Under the pieces are notes generated by a model. That model ran no database searches and was not told where the DNA came from. It saw only the letters and a list, made by a program, of their open reading frames with translations. The translations under genes were made by a program, and so were the position numbers. From positions 1 through 64,000 of the forward strand of contig NZ_LFQU01000010.1 in assembly GCF_001275135.1 (NCBI RefSeq): a DNA stretch of 64,000 bases, read 5' to 3'. The stretch is from Xylanibacter rarus (lineage in GTDB: Bacteria > Bacteroidota > Bacteroidia > Bacteroidales > Bacteroidaceae). Below are positions 31,401 to 40,574 of this stretch, one piece after another; the stretch's first letter is position 1; every line of letters begins with the position of its first letter.

Positions 31401-34013
31401 ATGAGTAACGAATTTAACCCATTATTCACCAATCAGCCCGGGCTGACGGATAATGAAGTGGAAAAGAGCCGTTCGGCGCATGGCGAGAATGTGCTTACAC
31501 CCCCGGAGAGGACACCCTTGTGGAAACTTTATCTTGAAAAATACAAGGATCCGATAATCAAAATCTTACTTTTTGCAGCTGTTATCTCGCTCGGTCTTGC
31601 CGTAATCGAGAACAACTACATTGAGTCTATCGGCATTATCCTTGCCATAATCCTTGCCACCACCATCGGCTTTTACTTCGAGATGGACGCAGCCAAGAAG
31701 TTTAATGTGCTTACGGCTCTAGGCGAGGAGTCGCCCGTAAAGGTGCGCCGTAACGGCAAGGTGGTGCAGGTGGCACGCAAGGACATTGTCGTGGGCGACA
31801 TTGTTATAATAGAAGTCGGCGACGAGATACCTGCCGACGGAACGCTTATCGAGTCGACCGACCTGCAGATTGATGAGTCGTCGCTCACCGGTGAACCTAT
31901 AATAACAAAGCATGCCGACCCCGACAAGAACGACAAGGAGGCCACTTATCCCTCGTCGAAGGTGCTGCGCAGCACTATGGTGATGAACGGCCGCGGCGTG
32001 TATCAGGTTACTGAGGTTGGCGATGCTACTGAAATAGGCAAGGTGGCACGCTCAAGTACGGAGATGACTTCGGTTAAGACTCCGCTGAACATGCAGCTCG
32101 ACAAGCTTGCCAAGATGATAAGCAAGTTTGGTGTGGGCATATCAGTGGCAGCATTTGTGATATTCCTCGGCCGCGACATACTGACCGATCCGCACAACCT
32201 GTGGCATTCGGACAACTATCTCGGCATGGTGAAGGTGGTGCTCGAATACTTCATGATGGCCGTTACGCTCATCGTGATGTCTGTGCCCGAGGGTATGCCT
32301 ATGGCCGTTACGCTCAGCTTGGCTCTCAACATGCGCCGCATGCTCAAGAACAACAACCTTGTGCGCAAGCTGCATGCCTGCGAGACAATGGGTGCTGTTA
32401 CGGTGATATGCACCGACAAGACGGGTACGCTGACGCAAAACAAGATGCAGGTGGCCGACATGGCAATGTATGCCGACGACGCAGCTCTGTTTAACGAAGC
32501 CATAGCATACAACACAACCGCACATCTCGACGAAGAAGGAGGCAAGGGCATTGGTAACCCGACGGAGGTTGCCCTGCTGCTGTGGCTCGAGAAGAACAAG
32601 ACTGACTATAAGGCGCTGCGCCAGGCAGACAACATAGAGCATCAGCTGCCGTTCTCTACCGAACGCAAGTATATGGCAACCATAGTTAAACGCGGCTCTG
32701 AGCGAGTGCTCTTCGTGAAGGGTGCGCCCGAGATTGTTGCCAAGTTCTGCGACATAGACGACGCGCGCCGCAACGAGATACGCGAGCGCCTTACGGGATA
32801 TCAGAACCAGGCCATGCGTACACTGGCGTTTGCATATAAGGTGCTCGGCAACGGCGACGACATCGACACTGCCAAGCTGACGCCCGACGCCCACCTTACG
32901 TTCCAGGCCGTGGCTGCCATAAGCGACCCGATACGTCCCGACGTGCCCGCAGCCGTGAAGGAATGTATCGACGCAGGTATAACCGTTAAGATAGTAACCG
33001 GCGACACATCTGCCACTGCTATCGAGATAGCCCGCCAGATAGGCATCTGGGATGCCGATACGCCTGCCGAGGCTCAGATAACAGGTCCCGACTTTGCCGC
33101 TTTGAGCGACGATGAGGCTTTCAACCGCGTTATGAAGCTGAAAGTGATGAGCCGTGCAAGGCCGACCGACAAGCAGCGCCTTGTGAACCTGTTGCAGAAG
33201 CACGACGCCGTGGTGGCCGTTACAGGCGACGGAACCAACGATGCTCCTGCGCTCAATCACGCCCATGTGGGTCTGTCGCTCGGTTCGGGAACGTCGGTTG
33301 CCAAGGAGGCCAGCGACATGACGCTGATAGACGACTCGTTCCGCAGCATTGTCAACGCCGTTATGTGGGGCCGCTCGCTCTACCGCAACATACAGCGCTT
33401 CCTGTTCTTCCAGCTCGTAGTAAACGTTACGGCTCTGCTGCTCGTGCTTTGCGGCTCAGTGATAGGAACAGAAATGCCGCTCACCGTTACACAGATATTG
33501 TGGGTGAACATCATAATGGACACCTTTGCCGCACTGGCTCTGGCATCTCTGCCGCCGTCGGAGGAGGTGATGAAGGAGAAACCGCGCAAGCGCACCGACT
33601 TTATCATCACACGCGGCATGGCCAAGGGCATCGTGTTCTGCGGCCTGGCATTCTTTGCCGTGCTGTTCGCATTGCTCTTGCACAGTCTGTCGAGCGGTGC
33701 CGACCTTCATATACATGAACTCTCGATATTCTTCACCACGTTCGTCATGCTGCAGTTCTGGAATCTGTTCAACGCCAAGTCGTTCGGCTCTAACCATTCG
33801 GCATTCCACGACTTCAAGCACGACAACGGTCTGCTGCTCGTCCTGCTGTTCATCCTTGCGGGCCAGTGGCTCATCGTAACCTTCGGCGGCAAGATGTTCC
33901 GTACGGAACCGCTGTCGGCCATGGAATGGATAACCATAATCGGCGCAACATCCATAGTAATGTGGGTAGGTGAGATATGGCGCGGAATAAAGAGGCTGAG
34001 ATGCAAGAAATAA
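31401..34013 (+). CDS. calcium-translocating P-type ATPase, second copy
   Basis: This 870-residue paralogue of the pump at 13450 exports cations, most likely Ca2+. It has the same helical plan, the VPEGMP motif in M4, DKTGTLTQ with Asp at 339, KGAPE in the nucleotide domain and TGDGTNDAPAL. It lacks the charged insert in the actuator region of the other copy and is GC-rich like its neighbours. It leads a run with the HAD hydrolase gene, whose start overlaps its last 13 bases, and ribF. Confidence 0.9.
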   Translation: MSNEFNPLFTNQPGLTDNEVEKSRSAHGENVLTPPERTPLWKLYLEKYKDPIIKILLFAAVISLGLAVIENNYIESIGIILAIILATTIGFYFEMDAAKKFNVLTALGEESPVKVRRNGKVVQVARKDIVVGDIVIIEVGDEIPADGTLIESTDLQIDESSLTGEPIITKHADPDKNDKEATYPSSKVLRSTMVMNGRGVYQVTEVGDATEIGKVARSSTEMTSVKTPLNMQLDKLAKMISKFGVGISVAAFVIFLGRDILTDPHNLWHSDNYLGMVKVVLEYFMMAVTLIVMSVPEGMPMAVTLSLALNMRRMLKNNNLVRKLHACETMGAVTVICTDKTGTLTQNKMQVADMAMYADDAALFNEAIAYNTTAHLDEEGGKGIGNPTEVALLLWLEKNKTDYKALRQADNIEHQLPFSTERKYMATIVKRGSERVLFVKGAPEIVAKFCDIDDARRNEIRERLTGYQNQAMRTLAFAYKVLGNGDDIDTAKLTPDAHLTFQAVAAISDPIRPDVPAAVKECIDAGITVKIVTGDTSATAIEIARQIGIWDADTPAEAQITGPDFAALSDDEAFNRVMKLKVMSRARPTDKQRLVNLLQKHDAVVAVTGDGTNDAPALNHAHVGLSLGSGTSVAKEASDMTLIDDSFRSIVNAVMWGRSLYRNIQRFLFFQLVVNVTALLLVLCGSVIGTEMPLTVTQILWVNIIMDTFAALALASLPPSEEVMKEKPRKRTDFIITRGMAKGIVFCGLAFFAVLFALLLHSLSSGADLHIHELSIFFTTFVMLQFWNLFNAKSFGSNHSAFHDFKHDNGLLLVLLFILAGQWLIVTFGGKMFRTEPLSAMEWITIIGATSIVMWVGEIWRGIKRLRCKK

Positions 34014-34609
34014 AGAACATAATATTCGACTTCGGCGGCGTGCTTGTCAATCTTGACAAGCATCGCTGCATCGAGGCTTTCGACAAGATTGGAGCACACG
34101 AGATAGTAAGGTACGTTGACGAGTGCCGTCAGGAAGACCTGTTTCACGACCTTGAGGTGGGCAACACCGGCGTTGAGGAGTTCTGCAACGAGGTGAGATG
34201 CATCTGCACCGGCTGTAATGCTGACGATGCAGACATCTGCGAGGCATGGAACGCACTGCTGACAGACATACCCCGCCAGCGGCTCGAAAAACTGGCAAGC
34301 CTCAGGGGGCGCTACCGCATGGTGCTGCTGAGCAACACCAACCCCATACACTGGCAGAAGGCCCTGGACGGCATGTTCAGGAATGACGGCATGGATGTTG
34401 ACGACTATTTTGAGAAAACATATCTGTCGTACCGCATGCACATGCTGAAGCCCGACCCGCAGATATTCGGCAAGGTGCTCATGGACTCGGGCATGGCGGC
34501 CTACGAGACGTTGTTTATCGATGACTCGCCCGTAAACTGTGCTGCTGCCAGCCAGCTGGGCATGATGAGCCTTAACCTTACGGGCGACGAATGGCTCGAC
34601 CGTGTGTGA
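34001..34609 (+). CDS. HAD-family phosphatase
   Basis: The protein has 202 residues from the ATG at 34001; a GTG-type earlier start would add eight residues inside the pump gene. HAD motif I is DFGGVLVNLD, motif II LLSNTNP, motif III KPDPQIF with Lys, motif IV IDDSPVN. A helical cap lies between I and II. It resembles YihX/epoxide-hydrolase-N-type phosphatases acting on sugar phosphates or nucleotides. With ribF next, it may dephosphorylate the riboflavin precursor 5-amino-6-ribitylamino-uracil phosphate, a step done by HAD enzymes; this is inference. Confidence 0.85.
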   Translation: MQEIKNIIFDFGGVLVNLDKHRCIEAFDKIGAHEIVRYVDECRQEDLFHDLEVGNTGVEEFCNEVRCICTGCNADDADICEAWNALLTDIPRQRLEKLASLRGRYRMVLLSNTNPIHWQKALDGMFRNDGMDVDDYFEKTYLSYRMHMLKPDPQIFGKVLMDSGMAAYETLFIDDSPVNCAAASQLGMMSLNLTGDEWLDRV

Positions 34610-34631
34610 AATAATAACCGTAAAGTAGCTT

Positions 34632-35570
34632 ATGAGAACTATATTTACAGATACCGACAGCGCTGAGATGGCGCCCTGCGTGGCCACCATCGGATTCTTC
34701 GACGGCGTTCACCGCGGACACCGGTATCTCATAAAGTCTGTAACCGACTGCGCGGCGGCCAGCCCTGAACTGCAGTCGACGGTGATAACCTTCGACCGCC
34801 ATCCGCGCCAGGTGCTCAACATGGACTTTCAGCCCAAGCTGCTGTCTACGCTCGACGAGAAGCTGGCACTGCTGTCAAAGACCGGTGCCGACAACTGCGT
34901 AGTGCTCCACTTCGACCGCGACATGGCTGCCATGACGGCCTACGACTTTATGCGCGACGTGCTGCGCGACCGCCTGAACGTAAGAAAACTCATCATGGGC
35001 TACGACAACCGCTTCGGCCACAGCCGCACAGAAGGCTTTGACGACTATGTGGGCTATGGCCGCGAGATAGGCATCGAGGTGGTGCGCGGCAATGCTTTCG
35101 TGCTCAACGGCGTCAACGTAAGCTCCTCGGTTATACGCACATTCCTTTCCGGAGGCGAGGCCGACATGGCTGCCATGTGCCTTGGCTATCCTTACTTCTT
35201 TTCAGGTAAGGTGAAGGGCGGCTACCGTGAGGGACGCAAACTGGGCTTTCCCACGGCCAACATTGAGGTGGACGATGCGCAGAAACTGATACCCGAGCAT
35301 GGCGTTTATGCCGTGAAAGTAAGGGTGGAGGGATGTGGCGGTCTGCTCAACGGCATGATGAACATCGGCACAAGGCCAACCTTTGACGGTCATGAAACCA
35401 CGCTCGAGGTTAACATCTTCGACTTTGAGGAAGATATCTACGGCCGGCAGGTAGACGTGCTGTTCTATCACCGCCTGCGCGACGAGCAGAAGTTCTGCTC
35501 AATCAAAAAGCTCGTAGACCAGCTGTGGCTCGACCGCGAAGCTGCCGAAAAGATACTCGAAAGGGCGTGA
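34632..35570 (+). CDS. ribF: bifunctional riboflavin kinase / FAD synthetase
   Basis: The 312-residue enzyme makes FMN from riboflavin and ATP and then FAD. The N-terminal nucleotidyltransferase has GFFDGVHRGHR (residues 22-32) and, further on, SSSVIR near 160. The C-terminal kinase domain begins near 190 with GGYREGRKLGFPTANIE, and has the NIGTRPTF motif near 240. Normal length for the family. Starts 22 bases after the HAD gene. Confidence 0.95.
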   Translation: MRTIFTDTDSAEMAPCVATIGFFDGVHRGHRYLIKSVTDCAAASPELQSTVITFDRHPRQVLNMDFQPKLLSTLDEKLALLSKTGADNCVVLHFDRDMAAMTAYDFMRDVLRDRLNVRKLIMGYDNRFGHSRTEGFDDYVGYGREIGIEVVRGNAFVLNGVNVSSSVIRTFLSGGEADMAAMCLGYPYFFSGKVKGGYREGRKLGFPTANIEVDDAQKLIPEHGVYAVKVRVEGCGGLLNGMMNIGTRPTFDGHETTLEVNIFDFEEDIYGRQVDVLFYHRLRDEQKFCSIKKLVDQLWLDREAAEKILERA

Positions 35571-35643
35571 TTGCTAAGTGCGATGCGTCCATTCGCACAT
35601 ATTTTTCCTGTTAAAACATAGTTTTATCACATAAATTCAAGAA

Positions 35644-36450
35644 ATGAAGAAAGCATTATTATATCTGTTTGCATTCATCTGCATACAGTATTTCGTGTCG
35701 TGGGCGGTGTTTGCCGTGTGGCTTCTCGCCGCCGGCCATTCCTCGTCAGACGTGCTCGCCGTGCTTAATGGTCAGAAGCTTGAGCTGATAACCGCCCCCA
35801 TGCAGATACTTTCGTGCGCCGTTTACAGTGCCCTCACGCTTGCGCTGTTTGTCTGGCGCAAGTGGGCCGTGCTCTCGCCTGCCTATCTGCGTTCAGGCAA
35901 GTGGGGCATATTCTTCTGGAGCGGCATAGCCTCGCTCGGCACTCTGCTGCCTTCGGTGTGGCTTCAGAGCCTTATGCCTGACCTGGCCAACACGTCAGAA
36001 GAAACATTCCGCCAGCTCATGAGCAGCCAGTATGGCTATTTTGTGCTCTGCCTGCTGGTTCCGTTTGTTGAGGAGACCGTGTTCCGCGGCGCCATCCTCA
36101 AGTCGCTCCTCGGCAGCTTCTCGCGTCCGTGGGTGGCCATATTGATATCAGCCGCCGTGTTTGCTGTCATCCATCTAAATCCTGCCCAGATGCCCCATGC
36201 CTTCCTCATTGGTCTGTTGCTCGGCTGGATGTATTACCGCACGGGGAGCATCCTGCCCGGTGTGGCCGTCCATTGGGTCAACAACACCGTGGTGTACGTC
36301 TTGTGCACGCTGTTCCCGCATATAGCCTCGATGAGCAGTCTCGACGGACTTTTCGGCGGCAATCAGAAGAGTGTGGTGCTGTCGCTGATATTCTCTATGT
36401 TCATATTCCTGCCCGCCATCTATCAGCTCAACATGCGGATGAAAAAGTAA
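35644..36450 (+). CDS. CPBP-family intramembrane metalloprotease
   Basis: The 268-residue membrane protein has about eight helices. The CPBP motifs are visible: FVEETVFRG near residue 143 with the EExxxR pattern, an FAVIHLN segment near 175, and HWVNNT near 220. These Abi/CAAX-type proteases have unknown substrates in most bacteria. It is 73 bases after ribF and may be co-transcribed. Confidence 0.85.
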   Translation: MKKALLYLFAFICIQYFVSWAVFAVWLLAAGHSSSDVLAVLNGQKLELITAPMQILSCAVYSALTLALFVWRKWAVLSPAYLRSGKWGIFFWSGIASLGTLLPSVWLQSLMPDLANTSEETFRQLMSSQYGYFVLCLLVPFVEETVFRGAILKSLLGSFSRPWVAILISAAVFAVIHLNPAQMPHAFLIGLLLGWMYYRTGSILPGVAVHWVNNTVVYVLCTLFPHIASMSSLDGLFGGNQKSVVLSLIFSMFIFLPAIYQLNMRMKK

Positions 36451-36462
36451 AGAAAACTGATA

Positions 36463-36840
36463 ATTTCCGTACGTTTAACGCTCTCAGAATGGCGATGCCG
36501 GCGGCAAAGCCGTAAGTCGGCGCAAAAAGCGCGAAAAATTGCATGTTTTGTTATGTGCTTTATTATCAGTGCTTTACGCCGTTTCTAGGATGCGGGCGCA
36601 ATGGTTAAAATATATTACTATGCCGTTTATGGTGCAAAAGTGGCCGCTTTACACATCGTAAAGCGGTCACTTTTGCTTCAGAAATGCACTTTTTTGCCCG
36701 TAAAATCCTTCTTCTGCCATCATAATATGAGTTTGATAGTAAACAGATGTTAATGGGTGCCGGTCTTTTATCTGTAAAATTTAACATCTGTTGTACTTTG
36801 TGATTCTAGAACGGAAAATATTTTTGTCATAAGTTTTTAC
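36463..36840 (+). repeat. ~380 bp dispersed intergenic repeat, copy 1
   Basis: One end carries GACGCTCTCAGA-like sequence (here AACGCTCTCAGA) with GGCAAAGCC; the other ends GAACGGAAAATATTTTTGTC. Between them is GGTGCAAAAGTGGCC and an inner hairpin (GGCCGCTTTAC / GTAAAGCGGTC). Further copies lie at 44486-44870 (inverted) and 56790-57190. It is non-coding. Confidence 0.8.
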
Positions 36841-37091
36841 TGCCTTCAAATTGTCCATGACAGTCTGCTTTAGTAGTCTCAAATATCGCATAATCTTGAG
36901 CTGCCGTTGCTCTGCATATAGTTTTGTCCGGCAGTGGCATTTGTGCATTCTGTTGGCATTTGTCGCTTCTTTTATGCCGTCAGCCATCTGCTCTTTTCAT
37001 GTGGACAGCCATGCCTGTGGCGGAAGCTGGCAGTCGAGGCTATATGTAGGGTTAAACCGATGGATAATGCTTACTTCTTGGTTATAATTAT

Positions 37092-37127
37092 AAAAAAAGA
37101 GCCGTGCGCATCTGTGCGCAGCGGCTC
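37092..37127 (-). terminator. terminator below amtB
   Basis: GAGCCG-TGCGCA and TGCGCA-G-CGGCTC form a GC-rich stem at 37099-37127. The minus strand continues into seven T. It lies 205 bases past the amtB stop and probably ends the glnB-amtB transcript; nothing else is seen in that gap. Confidence 0.7.
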
Positions 37128-37331
37128 CTCTCGTCAACAAAAGATATTATGCAACCGATGTCGCATCGTTAAATAATAATGATACACTAATACTCTATTG
37201 TTCGTGGTCAACAAGGTTGGCTGGCTGTTTGCAGGTCTTTTAGTAAGGAATATATGATTATCCCATTCCTCTGAACGGGACAGATCATAATTCCTGCGCA
37301 TCATTTATCCTGAAAAACATTCATCTTTTTA

Positions 37332-38591
37332 TCAGTTATATGCCGATTCGCCGTGCTCGTAGATGTCGAGGCCCTCTTCCTCTACACGTTTGTCTACACG
37401 CAGTCCGGCAATCTTCTTTATTGCATAGAACATCAGGCAACCTGAGGCGGCAGCCCAGGTGTCTATGCATATAATGCCCATGCACTGGGCCCCAAGCAAA
37501 CTCAAGTCTCCGCTGTACATCAGTCCTCTGTCAACGGCTAGCAGTCCTGTCATCAGCGTGCCCAATATGCCGCATACGCCATGCACGGAGCTTGCGCCCA
37601 CGGGGTCGTCTATGTGGAGCCTGGTGTCTATAAATTCAATGGCAAATACAAGTACGGTTCCGCATACAAGGCCTATGACTACTGCACCTGCAGGCGACAC
37701 AATGTCGCATCCGGCTGTTATGCCCACAAGTCCTGCCAGTATGCCGTTAAGAGTGAGCGAGAACGAGGGCTTGCCGTATTTAATCCAGCTTACGCACATA
37801 GTGGCTATGCCTCCGGCTACGGCTGCAAGGTTTGTCGTGAGAAAAACGTGAGATACCGCCGTGCGGTCGGCCGCTGTGGCTACGGCAAGCTGCGAGCCGG
37901 GGTTGAATCCGAACCATCCGAACCACAGGATGAACACCCCGAGGGCTGCTAGCGTAAGGTTGTGTCCCGGTATGGCCTTGCTTTTGTTGTTCTTGTCGTA
38001 TTTTCCTATGCGCGGTCCGAGGATGAATGCCCCTGTGAAAGCCAATACACCTCCTACGGAATGCACTACGGCAGACCCGGCAAAGTCGTGGAAACTATGT
38101 CCGAAAGTACGCATCATGAAGGAGTCTCCGCTGCCGTCCATGAGCCATCCTCCTCCCCATGTCCAGTGGCCTTCTACCGGATAAATTATTAGTGAGATTA
38201 AAATTGAATAAATAACGTACATGCTGAACTTCGTGCGCTCTGCCATTGCTCCTGACACTATCGTTGCTGATGTTGCGCAGAACACCGTCTGAAACATAAG
38301 AAAGCCCTCGGTGGGCAGTCCGGCCGGGTGAGTGTAGAACGAAAGGTCGCAGAAGTTTGGCGCTCCGATGAAGCCTTCGCCACCGCTGCCGAACATGAAG
38401 CCAAAGCCGACGAACCAGAACAGCAATGAGCCGACCATGAAGTCGACAAAGTTCTTGAACAATATGTTCACTGTGTTCTTGCTCCTGGTGAATCCTGCCT
38501 CGCAGAAGGCAAATCCAGGCTGCATGAAGAATACGAGCATTGCGGCAAGGAGCATCCATACCGTATTTAATCCTATTGTCAAATCTGTCAT
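37332..38591 (-). CDS. amtB: ammonium transporter
   Basis: The protein has 419 residues from MTDLTIGLNTVW at 38591; the open frame extends 18 codons further but without signal character. It carries eleven helices, the ammonium transporter signature (GSGGEGFIGAPNF and FAGSAVVHSVGG, with the channel His in both the AVVHSVGG and SVHGVCGILGT segments). It moves ammonium/ammonia across the inner membrane. It follows glnB by 165 bases on the same strand, the usual glnK-amtB order in bacteria, and would be blocked by PII when nitrogen is plentiful. Confidence 0.95.
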   Translation of the reverse strand: MTDLTIGLNTVWMLLAAMLVFFMQPGFAFCEAGFTRSKNTVNILFKNFVDFMVGSLLFWFVGFGFMFGSGGEGFIGAPNFCDLSFYTHPAGLPTEGFLMFQTVFCATSATIVSGAMAERTKFSMYVIYSILISLIIYPVEGHWTWGGGWLMDGSGDSFMMRTFGHSFHDFAGSAVVHSVGGVLAFTGAFILGPRIGKYDKNNKSKAIPGHNLTLAALGVFILWFGWFGFNPGSQLAVATAADRTAVSHVFLTTNLAAVAGGIATMCVSWIKYGKPSFSLTLNGILAGLVGITAGCDIVSPAGAVVIGLVCGTVLVFAIEFIDTRLHIDDPVGASSVHGVCGILGTLMTGLLAVDRGLMYSGDLSLLGAQCMGIICIDTWAAASGCLMFYAIKKIAGLRVDKRVEEEGLDIYEHGESAYN

Positions 38592-38632
38592 AATCCTAAA
38601 AACTTTAAATGCAAATAACTTTACCTTGATAA

Positions 38633-38665
38633 ACATTCCTGTCATGCCGTCGTTGGCAGGAATGT
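38633..38665 (-). promoter_or_regulatory. hairpin in the amtB leader
   Basis: ACATTCCTGTCA (38633-38644) pairs with TGGCAGGAATGT (38654-38665) with one mismatch. It lies between glnB and amtB. A partial terminator or processing site setting the glnB to amtB ratio is possible. Confidence 0.45.
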
Positions 38666-38756
38666 CTTATTATATGTAACAAAATACCACTTTTGGTCTA
38701 GATGAAGATATTGTTGTCCTTAACGGCATAGACGGCTTTTGCCGAAGAAGCAGCAG

Positions 38757-39113
38757 CTATTTTTCCTGCTCCGCATTATATAGGGCGATGTCTCCCTGCT
38801 CGCCTGTGCGTATGCGTATGGCATTTTCAATTGGTATCACGAATATCCTTCCGTCGCCAATCTCTCCTGTGTATGCAGCCTTCTGTATTGCTGCAATCGT
38901 CTTTTCGACATTCTTTTCTCTTACCACTATGCTGATTAGAGTGCGTTCTATGCAGCTCGTGTCATACATTACGCCGCGATAGATACGTGCCTGGCGCGTT
39001 TTTCCTTCGCCCCTTACGTCATAGTAAGAAAACCATTCAATGTCTGCCGCAAGCAAAGCCTCCTTCACTTCCTCAAATTTTGTCTTGCGGATAATTGCTT
39101 CAATTTTCTTCAT
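38757..39113 (-). CDS. glnB: nitrogen regulatory protein PII
   Basis: The 118-residue PII protein senses ATP/ADP and 2-oxoglutarate. Conserved parts: MKKIEAIIRKTKFEEVKEAL, the T-loop with IYRGVMY (Tyr51 equivalent kept), TGEIGDGRIFV and IRIRTGEQGD. In the distal T-loop the usual LPK is IER, so Lys58 is replaced by Arg, which may alter partner contacts. Upstream of amtB on the same strand; promoter box at 39175-39182. glnK is an equally fair name. Confidence 0.93.
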   Translation of the reverse strand: MKKIEAIIRKTKFEEVKEALLAADIEWFSYYDVRGEGKTRQARIYRGVMYDTSCIERTLISIVVREKNVEKTIAAIQKAAYTGEIGDGRIFVIPIENAIRIRTGEQGDIALYNAEQEK

Positions 39114-39174
39114 GATTAGTTGCTTTTTGATAATTAATAACGGTTTTATCTTTTCGTTTTGTAATTTATGTCTG

Positions 39175-39182
39175 CAAAATTA
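39175..39182 (-). promoter_or_regulatory. -7 promoter box for glnB-amtB
   Basis: The minus strand reads TAATTTTG, 62-69 bases upstream of the glnB start. The 456-base divergent region 39114-39569 holds this box and that for dapF; the rest is AT-rich with nothing else recognised. Confidence 0.5.
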
Positions 39183-39512
39183 TGTCAATATGTGCGTAAA
39201 TACAAATGTATTATGTCGTTATGTTTGTTGGAATGTAATTTTCTTTTAAAATGTAATCAAAATAAAGTTTTATTGTTATAAATTGTAAGTATAATAGTTT
39301 TATATAGAACAAAATGTAGTAAGAGTGACGCCGTGATGAAAATTGTTGAATTATTATATATGGATATCGGTTTGAGTGATAATTATTAATTTATATGTCT
39401 ATATATGTTTTAATCTATTATTAAATTGATGTGTTTGAGAGTTAAATGTAATTTTTAGTTTAAAGTTGTGTAATAATTCGACAAAAATAGGAAAATGTTT
39501 CACAAGATGTTG

Positions 39513-39520
39513 TAAATTTG
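39513..39520 (+). promoter_or_regulatory. -7 promoter box for dapF-dapL
   Basis: TAAATTTG matches the consensus, 50-57 bases before the dapF ATG. Confidence 0.5.
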
Positions 39521-39569
39521 CATTGAAAATCATGCAAAAAGAAAACATTAACGTGAAAAGATAATCATA

Positions 39570-40424
39570 ATGACACCAACAATGATTAGATTTACGAAGA
39601 TGCACGGAGCCGGGAATGATTATATTTATGTTAATACGTTGCTGTATAATATTCCTTCTCCTGTTGAGGCTGCCATAAAGTGGAGTTCGCGCCATAAGGG
39701 CATAGGCAGCGACGGACTGGTGCTGATAGGGCGTCCTGTGTCTGCCGATGCCGATTTTTCCATGCGCATATTCAATGCCGACGGTTCTGAAGCAATGATG
39801 TGCGGCAATGCCTCAAGGTGCATTGGAAAGTATCTTTATGAAAAAGGCATGACGTCGAGTCGTACTATACGCCTCGAAACTCTTTCAGGAATAAAGACTC
39901 TGAACCTGCATGTCTGCGGACAGAAGGTTGACAGCGTAACCGTAGATATGCTTGAGCCGCGCTTTGATGTGGCCGGACAGTTTGTGCCTAGGACAGACGC
40001 CGAGGCGGGAGGCATGCTTGAAGCCGGCGGAAAACTCTTTAAAGGCACGTTCGTGTCGATGGGTAATCCGCATTTCGTGATATTCACGGACGCTGAAGGC
40101 CTTGCCGACGTAGAGACCTACGGGCGCTTGCTGGAGCATCACGAGGCTTTTCCTGCACGCTGTAATATAGAGTTTGCCCATCTCGTTGAGAAAGACACGC
40201 TGCGTACAAGGGTGTGGGAGCGTGGAAGCGGCATAACGATGGCATGCGGCACCGGGGCATGTGCCACGGCTGTTGCGGCGGCAAAGCTCGGAGTGGCAGG
40301 CTGCAGCAGTAAGGTCGTGATGGACGGAGGCACGCTCGAAATTGAATGGAGAGAAACTGACAATCATGTTTATCTTACTGGCGGTGCCGAATTTGTGTTT
40401 GACGGTGAGATACCGCTTCCCTGA
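39570..40424 (+). CDS. dapF: diaminopimelate epimerase
   Basis: The 284-residue PLP-independent racemase converts LL- to meso-diaminopimelate. The two catalytic Cys are in MMCGNASRC and [21 protein letters not shown] opens the protein. The second ATG, 12 bases inside, gives the more usual MIRFTKMHG start and is an alternative. It is directly upstream of dapL, the two acting on consecutive steps. Confidence 0.95.
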   Translation: MTPTMIRFTKMHGAGNDYIYVNTLLYNIPSPVEAAIKWSSRHKGIGSDGLVLIGRPVSADADFSMRIFNADGSEAMMCGNASRCIGKYLYEKGMTSSRTIRLETLSGIKTLNLHVCGQKVDSVTVDMLEPRFDVAGQFVPRTDAEAGGMLEAGGKLFKGTFVSMGNPHFVIFTDAEGLADVETYGRLLEHHEAFPARCNIEFAHLVEKDTLRTRVWERGSGITMACGTGACATAVAAAKLGVAGCSSKVVMDGGTLEIEWRETDNHVYLTGGAEFVFDGEIPLP

Positions 40425-40574
40425 TAAGGTTGCGGATATAAGCATAAATCAGATTAGGTGAGTTTTTTAAAGACAAAAGATTGTATCAGGAATTTTTAGA
40501 AACAGGCAGAGGCCGGAATTAGGAACAGTCACAACATAGAAAAGAAAATAACTTAAACATCAATAAAAATAAAT

